A model generated the notes under the pieces. The model searched no databases and was not told where the DNA came from. It saw nothing but the letters and a program-made list of their open reading frames with translations. Made by a program: the position numbers and the translations under genes. A stretch of DNA of 47,230 bases from an uncultured Clostridia bacterium (lineage in GTDB: Bacteria; Bacillota; Clostridia; Oscillospirales; CAG-382). The stretch covers positions 959 to 48,188 of the forward strand of contig CAJOMW010000001.1 in assembly GCA_905235695.1 (NCBI GenBank), written 5' to 3'. This document shows positions 23,974 through 32,037 of this stretch, piece after piece (position 1 is the first letter of the stretch; the number at the start of each line of letters is the position of its first letter).

Positions 23974-25737
23974 ATGATACAGGGAAAGATAGTTAAAGTG
24001 TCGGGACCGCTCGTCGTGGCAGAAGGCATGAGACAGGCCAATATGTACGACGTCGTTCGTGTCGGAGACGCGAAGCTTATCGGAGAAATAATCGAGATGA
24101 GAGGCGACAGAGCCTCAATACAGGTATATGAGGAGACGGCAGGAATAGGCCCGGGAGACATTGTTGAATCCGTAGGCGAGCCGCTCTCTGTCGAGCTTGG
24201 CCCGGGACTCATATCCAACATATACGACGGTATACAGCGTCCCCTCGAAGAGCTTTATAAGATAGCCGGAACAAATCTCACCAAAGGCGTCAGCCTTCCG
24301 GCACTCTCAAGAGAGAAGAAGTGGCATTTTACCCCCACGGTCGAAGTCGGAGAGGAATGCGGCGAGGGAACGATAATCGGCTACGTAGACGAGACCGAGG
24401 TCGTGCGCCACAAGGTAATGATACCGCCGAGATTTTCCGGAAAGATAACGAAAATAGCAGAGGGAGACTACACGGTCACCGATGAAATAGGAACGATTCA
24501 GACCGAGAGCGGAGAAAAGCCTCTTACGCTCATGCAGAAGTGGCCGGTGCGAATTGCCCGTCCTTATGCACAGAAGCTCCCGCCCTTTGAACCGCTCATA
24601 ACCGGACAGCGCACAATAGACGGTCTGTTCCCGATAGCAAAGGGCGGTACGGCTTGTATCCCCGGACCTTTCGGAAGCGGAAAGACGGTCACCCAGCATC
24701 AGCTCGCAAAGTATTCCGACGTAGACCTCGTCGTCTATATAGGCTGCGGCGAGCGAGGAAACGAGATGACCGACGTTCTCAGAGAGTTCCCCGAGCTTAA
24801 AGACCCGAGAAACGGAAAATCTCTTATGATGAGAACGGTTCTCATAGCAAACACGTCGGATATGCCCGTTGCGGCGCGCGAGGCGTCTATTTACACGGGT
24901 ATAACCATAGCGGAATATTACAGGGATATGGGATACTCGGTGGCGGTTATAGCTGACTCCACCTCGAGATGGGCGGAGGCTCTTCGCGAAATGTCGGGAC
25001 GACTTGAGGAAATGCCCGGCGAAGAGGGTTATCCCGCTTACCTTACCTCTCGTCTCGCCCAGTTCTACGAGCGAGCAGGCAAGTTTATATGCCTCGGCGG
25101 CGACAACCGCATAGGAACGCTCAGTGCGATAGGTGCGGTAAGCCCTCAGGGCGGAGATATTTCCGAACCTGTTTCGCAGGCGACACTGCGTATAGTCAAG
25201 GTGTTCTGGGGACTTGACGCTTCTCTTGCTTACAGGCGTCACTTCCCGGCGATAAACTGGCTCAACTCATATTCACTCTATACAGACAGGCTTGCCGACT
25301 GGTTCTCGGAGAACGTCGCACGCGACTGGAACGAGACTACGGCGGAGGCAATGAAGCTTCTCCAACAGGAAAACGAGCTCAATGAAATAGTAAAGCTCGT
25401 CGGTATTGATGCACTCTCGGCTTCCGACAGACTTATCCTCGAAGCCGCTCGCTCGATCCGTGAGGACTTCCTCCAGCAGGACTCCTTCTCGGATACCGAT
25501 TCCTACACGCCTCTCGGAAAGCAGTACGGACTTCTGAAGGTGATACTCGCGTACTATGAAAAGGGACTTGAAGCCGTAAAGAACGGCGCTGAGGCCGCGG
25601 ATATTGCGGATCTTCCCGTAAGAGAGGACGTGGGCAGACTGAAGAACGTAAGCCCCGATGAGTTTGAAAAGGCAAAGGCAGACGTGCTCAGCAAGCTCGA
25701 CGAGCAGCTTTCGGCTTTAACGAATAAAGAAGCATAA
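23974..25737 (+). CDS. ntpA: V-type ATP synthase catalytic subunit A
   Basis: The ATP-hydrolysing subunit, 587 residues. The N-terminal barrel and the A-specific non-homologous insert (about 115-190) precede the nucleotide-binding domain. Walker A is GPFGSGKT (G231-T238), and SRWAEALREMSGRLEEMPGE contains the arginine and glutamate region. Length matches the 580-600 norm. The ribosome site GAAAGAGGTG is about ten bases upstream. Ion specificity is not set by this subunit. Confidence 0.96.
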   Translation: MIQGKIVKVSGPLVVAEGMRQANMYDVVRVGDAKLIGEIIEMRGDRASIQVYEETAGIGPGDIVESVGEPLSVELGPGLISNIYDGIQRPLEELYKIAGTNLTKGVSLPALSREKKWHFTPTVEVGEECGEGTIIGYVDETEVVRHKVMIPPRFSGKITKIAEGDYTVTDEIGTIQTESGEKPLTLMQKWPVRIARPYAQKLPPFEPLITGQRTIDGLFPIAKGGTACIPGPFGSGKTVTQHQLAKYSDVDLVVYIGCGERGNEMTDVLREFPELKDPRNGKSLMMRTVLIANTSDMPVAAREASIYTGITIAEYYRDMGYSVAVIADSTSRWAEALREMSGRLEEMPGEEGYPAYLTSRLAQFYERAGKFICLGGDNRIGTLSAIGAVSPQGGDISEPVSQATLRIVKVFWGLDASLAYRRHFPAINWLNSYSLYTDRLADWFSENVARDWNETTAEAMKLLQQENELNEIVKLVGIDALSASDRLILEAARSIREDFLQQDSFSDTDSYTPLGKQYGLLKVILAYYEKGLEAVKNGAEAADIADLPVREDVGRLKNVSPDEFEKAKADVLSKLDEQLSALTNKEA

Positions 25738-25770
25738 GCCATTTCTTATGTGAAAGGATTGGTCTAAGAT

Positions 25771-27159
25771 ATGACACCTATTAAAGAATACAGAACGATA
25801 CAAGAGGTCGCAGGCCCTCTGATGCTCATAAAGCAGGTAGAGGGAGTAAAGTACGACGAGCTCGGAGAGATAGAGCTTCCGGACGGTTCCGTAAGGCGCT
25901 GCAAGGTGCTTGAGGTAAACGGCGACAATGCACTCGTACAGCTTTTTGAAAGCTCGGCGGGACTTAATTTGGCAAGCAGCAAGGTGCGCTTTCTCGGACA
26001 CGGAACGGAGTTCGGCGTATCGGGCGATATACTCGGAAGAGTCTTCAGCGGAATGGGAACGCCAATAGACGGCGGACCGAGAATAATTCCCGAGAAGAGC
26101 CTCGACATAAACGGAACGCCTATAAATCCGGCGGCGAGAAACTATCCTTCGGAGTTTATACAGACGGGCGTATCGACCATCGACGGACTGAACACACTTG
26201 TCCGCGGTCAGAAGCTGCCTATATTCTCGGCTTCCGGTCTTCCGCACGCAAATCTTGCCGCTCAGATAGCGAGACAGGCAAAGGTTCTCGGAACGGACTC
26301 CAAGTTTGCCGTCGTATTCGCGGCTGTCGGAATCACGTTTGAGGAATCGGACTTCTTTATATCCGACTTCAAGCGCACGGGCGCTATTGACAGAACGGTG
26401 CTCTTTATAAACCTTGCGTCGGACCCGGCTATCGAGCGTATTTCAACGCCACGTATGGCGCTCACCGCCGCAGAGTATCTCGCTTTTGAAAAGGATATGC
26501 ACGTTCTCGTCATCATAACGGATATTACGAACTACGCCGAGGCGCTCAGAGAAGTGTCCGCCGCTCGTAAGGAAGTCCCCGGAAGACGCGGATATCCCGG
26601 ATACCTGTACACAGACCTTGCAACGATGTACGAGAGAGCCGGAAGAAAGCTCGGAAGCGAGGGAAGTATCACCATGATACCTATCCTCACCATGCCCGAG
26701 GACGACAAAACTCACCCGATCCCCGACCTTACCGGTTATATAACCGAAGGTCAGATAATCCTCTCGAGAGACATATACAAGAAGGGCTACCTGCCTCCGG
26801 TAGACGTCCTTCCCTCGCTGTCCCGTCTTAAAGACAAGGGTATTGGTCAGGGCAAGACGAGAGAGGATCACGCAAACCTCATGAATCAGCTCATAGCTTG
26901 CTATGCGAGAGGTAAAGAGGCTCTCGAGCTCATGGTAGTGCTCGGAGAGGCGGCGCTAACTCCCATCGACAGGCAGTACGCAAAATTCTCGGAAGAATTT
27001 GAAAGAGTGTATATAAATCAGGGCTTTGATGAAAACAGATCCATCGAGGAAACCCTCGACTTAGGCTGGCAGCTGCTGTCATTGCTCCCGAAGAGTGAAA
27101 TGAAGCGTATAAAGCCGGAATTTCTCGACAAATACTGGAAGGAACCGTCAGAAAAATGA
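25771..27159 (+). CDS. ntpB: V-type ATP synthase subunit B
   Basis: The regulatory, non-catalytic subunit alternating with A in the head, 462 residues. It has the common fold but no Walker A lysine; at the equivalent place it reads SGLPHANLAAQIARQA. SAARKEVPGRRGYPGYLYTD carries the arginine finger region used by subunit A. Starts MTPIKEYRTIQEVAGPLM. Standard length and position. Confidence 0.96.
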   Translation: MTPIKEYRTIQEVAGPLMLIKQVEGVKYDELGEIELPDGSVRRCKVLEVNGDNALVQLFESSAGLNLASSKVRFLGHGTEFGVSGDILGRVFSGMGTPIDGGPRIIPEKSLDINGTPINPAARNYPSEFIQTGVSTIDGLNTLVRGQKLPIFSASGLPHANLAAQIARQAKVLGTDSKFAVVFAAVGITFEESDFFISDFKRTGAIDRTVLFINLASDPAIERISTPRMALTAAEYLAFEKDMHVLVIITDITNYAEALREVSAARKEVPGRRGYPGYLYTDLATMYERAGRKLGSEGSITMIPILTMPEDDKTHPIPDLTGYITEGQIILSRDIYKKGYLPPVDVLPSLSRLKDKGIGQGKTREDHANLMNQLIACYARGKEALELMVVLGEAALTPIDRQYAKFSEEFERVYINQGFDENRSIEETLDLGWQLLSLLPKSEMKRIKPEFLDKYWKEPSEK

Positions 27160-27195
27160 TTTCTTTAAAAGCAGAAGAGAAGGCAGGTGAGAGAG

Positions 27196-27861
27196 TTGGC
27201 TGAAATACTTAACGTAAACCCGACGCGCATGGAGCTGGGAAAGCTGAAAAAGCGCCTTACGACGGCTCGCCGCGGTCATAAGCTGCTGAAGGACAAGTGC
27301 GACGAGCTTATGAAGACGTTCCTCGAATGCGTAAGGGAGAACAAAGAGCTGCGCAAAGAGGTCGAAAGGGCAATGACCGGCATTCACGCAAGCTTTACGG
27401 TGGCTTCTTCTCTCACGTCGGAAAAGATAATAGAGGAGTCGCTCATCTACCCCAAAAATGAAGGCGAGCTCTCCGTGACGACGAAAAACATCATGAGCGT
27501 AAATGTCCCTGAATACTCGTATAAAATGAAGAGGGAGACCGATGGGATATACAGCTACGGCTTTGCGTTCACATCCGGAGAACTCGACGACGCAATAGAG
27601 GAGCTGAGCTCGGTACTTCCGTCGCTTCTTCGCCTTGCGGAGGTCGAAAAGCGCTCGCAGATGCTTGCCGAGGAGATAGAAAAGACAAGACGGCGCGTTA
27701 ACGCCCTTGAGTACACAATGATACCTCAGCTTGAGGCGACTATAAAGGTCATATCCATGAAGCTCGGAGAGAACGAGAGATCAAATCTCACAAGGCTCAT
27801 GAAGGTCAAGGATATGATGCTGAAAGAGAGCATCGAGCAGGCAAGAAGTCAAAACTACTGA
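27196..27861 (+). CDS. ntpD: V-type ATP synthase subunit D
   Basis: The central rotor shaft, a long antiparallel coiled coil of about 221 residues. The N-terminus LNVNPTRMELGKLKKRLTTA followed by RGHKLLKDKCDEL is diagnostic. I prefer the TTG at 27196, which gives an N-terminus aligned with the family (LAEILNVNPTR); the in-frame GTG at 27187 is the alternative. The ribosome site AGGTG overlaps that GTG. It is the last gene of the operon and is followed directly by a strong terminator. Confidence 0.93.
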   Translation: MAEILNVNPTRMELGKLKKRLTTARRGHKLLKDKCDELMKTFLECVRENKELRKEVERAMTGIHASFTVASSLTSEKIIEESLIYPKNEGELSVTTKNIMSVNVPEYSYKMKRETDGIYSYGFAFTSGELDDAIEELSSVLPSLLRLAEVEKRSQMLAEEIEKTRRRVNALEYTMIPQLEATIKVISMKLGENERSNLTRLMKVKDMMLKESIEQARSQNY

Positions 27862-27862
27862 G

Positions 27863-27902
27863 AAAAATTTTTACCGCCGAAGTAAACGGCGGTAATTTTT
27901 TT
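27863..27902 (+). terminator. Intrinsic terminator of the V-ATPase operon
   Basis: TTACCGCCG (27871-27879), loop AAGTAAA, CGGCGGTAA (27887-27895), then seven T residues. A preceding run of A residues on the 5' side extends the stem. It lies directly after the ntpD stop. Confidence 0.93.
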
Positions 27903-27941
27903 GATAAGCTTGCACGTTTTTTGCGAAATTTTGCATTTTGC

Positions 27942-27970
27942 TTGACATTTTTGTATACCTGTGCTATTAT
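27942..27970 (+). promoter_or_regulatory. Near-consensus sigma-A promoter of the GntR gene
   Basis: TTGACA (27942-27947), 17-nt spacer, TATTAT (27965-27970). The spacer holds the operator-like sequence TTGTATACCTG. One of the best promoter matches in the window. Confidence 0.85.
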
Positions 27971-27997
27971 AGTGGCGTAAGATATACCTGTATACAA
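27951..27997. promoter_or_regulatory. Operator-like repeats around the GntR promoter
   Basis: TATACCTGT occurs as a direct repeat at 27954-27962 and 27983-27991, and TTGTATAC (27951-27958) is mirrored by GTATACAA (27990-27997). One set lies between -35 and -10, the other near +15. The GTATAC core resembles GntR-family operators (GTxTAxAC). Autoregulation by the downstream gene is inferred. Confidence 0.65.
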
Positions 27998-28018
27998 AAA
28001 CCGGAAAGGGGAACAGAT

Positions 28019-28849
28019 ATGGCAGAGCACAAAAATTCCGTTTACAGAGGCATTTACGAAGACATAGTAAAGAAGATAGAGAGCGGAGAGTACAAAAAGG
28101 GGAGTATGCTCGAGCCGGAGCGAAAGCTCATGGCGGCATACGGCGTTCAGAGGACAACGATAAGGCGTGCCCTTGAGCTTCTGGCAAATGAAGGATACAT
28201 AGTAAAAAAGACGGGACTCGGCTCGTTTATATCCGACGGCACGGAGAAAGCGCCGGAGACCTCCAAGGTCACTGTAAAGATGACGGAAAAGAAGGAGAGC
28301 GCCGCAAAGCCGAAAGAGACTGCGGCAGCCTTTGAGGAAGCCTTCGATTCCGAGGAGGAGAGAATACAGGTGCTTTACGACAAGGCGGCAAAGCTGCTTG
28401 TCAAAAAGCTCATAGAGCATGGACACGAGCGCTTTTGCTACGTCGGAAACGGCCCGTTTTTCGCATCGCTTGCAAGGGCGGTGTTCATATATGGGCTTGA
28501 GTATGACAGAGATCTTTTTGTCATAGAAGAGGACGGGCGTCGAGTGTACGACGCTTTCAGAAGGCTTCTCTCGGACAGGAGAAGGCATGAGTTTACGGCG
28601 GTCATAACTTCAAGTGAAACGCTTGCCAAAACAGTTCTTGAAGTCGCAAAAGATTACAGAGTGAAGGTGCCGGAGGAGCTGTCGGTACTTGCACTGCTTG
28701 AAAACGGCAAGTCTGATATTGCAGGCGCTGTTTTCGGAAAGATGGGCGAAGAAGCTAAGAAGGAAAAATACTCGGTCGGCAGCACCTTTGCAAAGATAAG
28801 AAAGGAAGACGGAGCGAGAAACGGTGGAATTTCGGATTATCTGTTGTAA
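28019..28849 (+). CDS. GntR-family regulator with LacI-like C-terminal half domain
   Basis: A 276-residue transcription factor from ATG 28019 (ribosome site GAAAGGGG). An upstream in-frame start would run through the promoter and is rejected. Residues about 8-75 are the GntR winged helix: SVYRGIYEDIVKKIESGEY, PERKLMAAYGVQRTTIRRAL and GYIVKKTGLGSFIS. A Lys/Glu/Ala-rich linker (about 80-110) is followed by a region like part of a periplasmic-binding-type sensor, with VKVPEELSVLALLEN as in LacI relatives, but it is shorter than a full sensor (about 160 residues against 270). The ligand is unknown; no transport or catabolic genes are adjacent. Confidence 0.85.
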   Translation: MAEHKNSVYRGIYEDIVKKIESGEYKKGSMLEPERKLMAAYGVQRTTIRRALELLANEGYIVKKTGLGSFISDGTEKAPETSKVTVKMTEKKESAAKPKETAAAFEEAFDSEEERIQVLYDKAAKLLVKKLIEHGHERFCYVGNGPFFASLARAVFIYGLEYDRDLFVIEEDGRRVYDAFRRLLSDRRRHEFTAVITSSETLAKTVLEVAKDYRVKVPEELSVLALLENGKSDIAGAVFGKMGEEAKKEKYSVGSTFAKIRKEDGARNGGISDYLL

Positions 28850-28876
28850 ACAATATTTCTATATTTGGAGAACATT

Positions 28877-28905
28877 AAAAGCGGAAGCCGAAGCCTCCGC
28901 TTTTT
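28877..28905. terminator. Bidirectional terminator between GntR gene and hydF
   Basis: AAAAGCGGA-(A)-GC, loop CGAA, GC-(C)-TCCGCTTTTT. The stem has one internal mismatch and T runs in both directions, so it can serve the convergent genes on both sides. Confidence 0.85.
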
Positions 28906-28908
28906 GCT

Positions 28909-30105
28909 TTATAACAGTTCTTTAACTTCCGGAAATATCTCAAGCGCTCTGTCTAAAATTCCGTGCATAAGCGCTATCGCCATGCCGTAGTTGACTATCG
29001 GAACGCCGCTGTCCTTTGCCGCATTTATTCGGCTCTTCATCTCTGCCTCATTAAGCATACAGCCTCCGCAGTGAACAATGAGCGAGTATTCGGACAGCTT
29101 TTGCGGAAACTCTGTGCCGGACGTAAAGAAATAGAGCGGCTTTTTGCCGGTAAACTTCTCTATCCATGCCGGCATCTTTACCGTTCCTATGTCGCCGCAC
29201 TGCCTGTGGTGCGTACATCCCTCCGAGATGAGCACCTTGTCGCCGTCCTTCAGCTTTGTCAGTGCGGACGCACCCTTTATAAGCTCCGCAAGCTCGCCCT
29301 TGTAGCGTGCAAAGAGTATGGAAAAGGAGGTGAGGGGAATGTCGCGCGGAACATCCTCCGATACTTTCCCGAACGCCTGCGAATCTGTTATTACGACCTT
29401 GGGCTTTTCCGTCAGTCCCCCGATAGTCTCTCTCAGCTCCGACGGCTGGACGCATATTACCTTGCAGTGAAAGTCGAGAAGCTCTCTCAGAGTCTGCTGC
29501 TGGGGGAGAATCAGGCGTCCTTTCGGCGCAGACTCATCTATCGGAATGACCAATATCACAGTGTCCCCTCTGCTCAGCTTGTCGGCTATAATATACTTCG
29601 GCTCGCTCTTTTTGCAGAGCGCTCCTATCTTTTCCTTCAAGGCGTTCACGTTTTCGCCGCTTTCGGCGCTGACGAATATTTCGTTTTCGCCTTCATGCGC
29701 CTTGCCCGGTATAAGGTCGGACTTGTTGTATACCGTTATATACGGTATATTTTTGTCCTCAAAGAGCTTTATAAGCTCGTCGTCCGTATCGCTCTTTCCG
29801 AGCTGTGCATCTATCACGAGAACGGCAATATCCGTCGAGCGAAGCGTTTGGAGCGTCTTTTCCACTCGCTTTTCGCCTATCGCTCCCTCGTCGTCAAAGC
29901 CGGCTGTGTCGGTTATGAGAACGGGCCCGAGCGGAAGCAGCTCCATGGCCTTTTTTACGGGGTCTGTTGTGGTGCCGGGAACGTCCGACACGACCGACAG
30001 CTCCTGCCCGGTAAAAGCGTTTACAAGACTTGATTTTCCAGCGTTTCGGCGCCCGAAAAAGCTGATATGTATGCGCTCTGCGCTGACTGTGTCGTTAAGG
30101 CTCAT
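28909..30105 (-). CDS. hydF: [FeFe]-hydrogenase maturation GTPase HydF
   Basis: The scaffold and GTPase on which the 2Fe subcluster is assembled before delivery to HydA. About 398 residues from the ATG at 30105, which has CAGGAGAAG upstream; an in-frame ATG further upstream is less likely. The GTPase domain has GRRNAGKSS (G18-S26), TTTDP, DTAGF and NKSD. The C-terminal cluster domain has the ligands EGCTHHRQCGD followed by HCGGCM, fitting the CxH-x(~50)-HCxxC pattern. It follows hydG by 16 bases. No hydE or hydA is in the window, so this locus is incomplete. Confidence 0.94.
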   Translation of the reverse strand: MSLNDTVSAERIHISFFGRRNAGKSSLVNAFTGQELSVVSDVPGTTTDPVKKAMELLPLGPVLITDTAGFDDEGAIGEKRVEKTLQTLRSTDIAVLVIDAQLGKSDTDDELIKLFEDKNIPYITVYNKSDLIPGKAHEGENEIFVSAESGENVNALKEKIGALCKKSEPKYIIADKLSRGDTVILVIPIDESAPKGRLILPQQQTLRELLDFHCKVICVQPSELRETIGGLTEKPKVVITDSQAFGKVSEDVPRDIPLTSFSILFARYKGELAELIKGASALTKLKDGDKVLISEGCTHHRQCGDIGTVKMPAWIEKFTGKKPLYFFTSGTEFPQKLSEYSLIVHCGGCMLNEAEMKSRINAAKDSGVPIVNYGMAIALMHGILDRALEIFPEVKELL

Positions 30106-30121
30106 ATTCTTCTCCTGTATT

Positions 30122-31579
30122 TTAAAATCTGAAATCACGCCTGTTTGAGTTCTTTATGTCCTCGATATTTCTCGCGGCGATCTCTCTTACCTTGTCTTTC
30201 GGTATGCGCCTCAGCTCTTCCTCGACCATCTTGTAGCCGACCGCCTTAGTTTCCGGCGAAGCGTAGTCCTCGAGGTACTCGCTGAGCGTCATCAGCGCAT
30301 TCGGATGACAGCAGTTGAGTATCTGTCCGCTCTTGCAGAGGCTCATAAATCTGTCGCCCGTGCGCCCTTCGCGGTAGCAGGCGGTGCAGAACGACGGAAT
30401 GTGTCCGTTTTCCATGAGCCAGCGGACGACTTCGTCAAGACTTCTCTGATCCGATACGTCAAACTGCTCGGTGTCGTGCGGACGCTCATCGCTTGAGTAT
30501 CCGGCGTATCCGCCCACAGACGTGCGAGAGCCGCCGCTGACCTGAGAGATGCCGAGGCGAAGCAGCTTTGAGCGCACCTGCTCGGATTCGCGCGTTGAGA
30601 TTATCATTCCGGTATACGGAACGGCAAGGCGTATGCAGGCGGTTATCTTTGCAAAGGTCTCGTCGTCGATGCCGCCGTCAAATTCGTCGGGATCTATGTC
30701 GTCGGCACGCTTTACGCGCGGCACGCTTATGGTGTGAGGACCTACGCCGTGAACGGCTTCGAGGTGCTCGGCGTGCATTATAAGCCCGGCAAATTCATAT
30801 TTGTAAAGCTCAAGCCCGAAGAGTACACCGAGGCCTACGTCGTCAATGCCGCCGTCCATTGCCCTGTCCATCGCCTCGGTGTGGTAGTCGTAGTCGTGCT
30901 TAGGCCCCGTGGGATGGAGCTTTAAGTAGCTCTCCTTGTGGTAGGTCTCCTGAAAGAGGATATAAGTGCCTATGCCTGCCTCCTTGAGCCTGCGGTAGTT
31001 TTCAACGGTAGTTGCGGCTATATTTACGTTTACTCGCCTGATGTCGCCGTTTTTGTGGTGAACGCTGTATATGGTGTCTATACATTCAAGAATGTACTCG
31101 ATAGGATTGTTTTTAGGATCCTCTCCGGACTCTATCGCAAGGCGCTTGTGTCCCATGTCCTGGAGCGCTATGACCTCGTTTCTTATCTCCTCCTGAGTGA
31201 GCTTTTTTCTTGTTATGTGCTTGTTTTTCAAGTGGTACGGACAGTATACGCAGCCGTTTACGCAGTAGTTAGAGAGATAAAGCGGAGCGAAAATGACAAT
31301 TCTGTTTCCGTAGAATGCGAGCTTTATTTCCTCGGCTATTGCGTATATCTTTTCGGTGACTTCGGGATTTTCGCACGCAAGCAGCACCGACGCCTCTCTG
31401 TGGGTAAGCCCCCGGCAGACATAGCCCGTCGCCGTCTTTTTCGGGCGAGCCTTTTCGAGTATCTCGTTTATGAGAGACATATCGTCTTTATGACGCTCGG
31501 CGTATTCGAGAGTCTCAAGTATTTCGCCGTCGTTTATGAATTCTTCCGCTTTCAGTGATTTTGGATCGTAGTTCGCCAT
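30122..31579 (-). CDS. hydG: [FeFe]-hydrogenase maturation radical SAM tyrosine lyase HydG
   Basis: Cleaves tyrosine to make CO and cyanide as Fe(CO)2(CN) synthon for the H-cluster. 485 residues. The radical SAM cluster motif is CVNGCVYC (C106, C110, C113). The C-terminal auxiliary cluster motif is CTAC...C in the CX2CX22C layout (CTACYREGRTGD to NCC), the HydG hallmark that separates it from ThiH. VGLGVLFGLELYKYEF and SVGGYAGYSS fit the barrel. The start ATG has AAAGGA upstream. It lies between the TM1266-like gene and hydF. Confidence 0.95.
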   Translation of the reverse strand: MANYDPKSLKAEEFINDGEILETLEYAERHKDDMSLINEILEKARPKKTATGYVCRGLTHREASVLLACENPEVTEKIYAIAEEIKLAFYGNRIVIFAPLYLSNYCVNGCVYCPYHLKNKHITRKKLTQEEIRNEVIALQDMGHKRLAIESGEDPKNNPIEYILECIDTIYSVHHKNGDIRRVNVNIAATTVENYRRLKEAGIGTYILFQETYHKESYLKLHPTGPKHDYDYHTEAMDRAMDGGIDDVGLGVLFGLELYKYEFAGLIMHAEHLEAVHGVGPHTISVPRVKRADDIDPDEFDGGIDDETFAKITACIRLAVPYTGMIISTRESEQVRSKLLRLGISQVSGGSRTSVGGYAGYSSDERPHDTEQFDVSDQRSLDEVVRWLMENGHIPSFCTACYREGRTGDRFMSLCKSGQILNCCHPNALMTLSEYLEDYASPETKAVGYKMVEEELRRIPKDKVREIAARNIEDIKNSNRRDFRF

Positions 31580-31633
31580 GATATTGTTCCTTTCTTTAAG
31601 TCAGATTTCTCTTCCTTGTCAGATTTTTATGTT

Positions 31634-31888
31634 TTAGTTTGAGGAAACTCCGGAATACGCTGTCTTTACGCTGACGCCGTCAAGGTTTCCTATCTTGCCG
31701 GAGAGCGCCGCTATCGTGTCCTGCGGAGCGTCGAGGGCTATGCTTATAATGTTTATCTTTCTCGCCTTGTAGGGAATACCCATTCTTCCGATTATGTATT
31801 CGCCGTACTCGTGAAGTATGCCGTTCAGCTTTTCTACCGTGTCTTTGTTTTCGACTATTATGCTCATTACCGCAACTCTTGTTTCCAT
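31634..31888 (-). CDS. TM1266-like iron-only hydrogenase system regulator
   Basis: An 84-residue protein with an ACT/NikR C-terminal-like ferredoxin fold: TRVAVMSIIVENKDTVEKLN, the conserved GEYIIGRMGIPY turn and INIISIALDAPQDTIAALSG. It matches the small family found beside [FeFe]-hydrogenase maturation genes and named hydrogenase system regulator after Thermotoga TM1266. A regulatory role is presumed from context; no DNA-binding domain is present. The ATG has AAAAGGAG upstream. It is the first gene after the attenuator-like leader and is followed by hydG. Confidence 0.87.
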   Translation of the reverse strand: METRVAVMSIIVENKDTVEKLNGILHEYGEYIIGRMGIPYKARKINIISIALDAPQDTIAALSGKIGNLDGVSVKTAYSGVSSN

Positions 31889-31914
31889 ATCAATTCTCCT
31901 TTTCTCTGTGTTTC

Positions 31915-31942
31915 AAAAAAGCCATACCCCAAAGGTATGGCT
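31915..31942 (-). terminator. Intrinsic terminator in the TM1266-hydG-hydF leader
   Basis: Read on the minus strand: AGCCATACC, loop TTTGG, GGTATGGCT and a run of T residues (perfect 9-bp stem). It lies between a promoter and the first gene, so unless bypassed it would block the whole operon. See the leader entry for the competing structure. Confidence 0.9.
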
Positions 31943-31999
31943 AAGAATTTTTTGCCGCACCTTGAGGTCAGATCGCTCTTCTCATCAGGTTATCGCTGT
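31915..31999 (-). ncRNA. Putative attenuator/riboswitch-like leader of the hydrogenase-maturation operon
   Basis: The ~85-nt leader starts about seven bases after the -10 box and ends in the terminator. On the minus strand GGTGCGGC (31954-31961) can pair with the 5' arm of the terminator, GCCATACC (31934-31941 region), with one wobble and one mismatch, giving an antiterminator. GGT can instead pair with ACC in the local hairpin ACC-UCAA-GGU (31959-31968). Thus three exclusive pairings exist. Two AGCGAT repeats (31972-31977 and 31992-31997), each followed by ACCT, precede it. I do not recognise a named riboswitch class. No RNA evidence is available. Confidence 0.65.
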
Positions 32000-32005
32000 A
32001 CTTAT

Positions 32006-32034
32006 ATTATAAAACTTTTCTCTGTAAAAATCAA
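32006..32034 (-). promoter_or_regulatory. Promoter of the TM1266-hydG-hydF operon
   Basis: Minus strand: TTGATT (32029-32034), 17-nt spacer, TATAAT (32006-32011). It starts four bases after the stop of the TtcA-like gene, so the hydrogenase genes can be expressed apart from the desulfurase pair. Confidence 0.83.
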
Positions 32035-32037
32035 GCC

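Noticed and set aside
28963..30033. 356-codon open frame on the plus strand opposite hydF
   Set aside because: It mirrors a well-supported gene and its protein has an odd composition rich in Arg, Tyr and Val. No initiation signals.
31960..31999. CTGATGAG on the minus strand as a hammerhead ribozyme core
   Set aside because: The second core element (GAAA between stems II and III) and the three stems are not found around it.
31934..31999. TPP riboswitch in the hydrogenase leader (ACCTGATG resembles the TPP 3' core)
   Set aside because: The other conserved TPP parts (CTGAGA and the pairing core) are absent, so the similarity is a short chance match.
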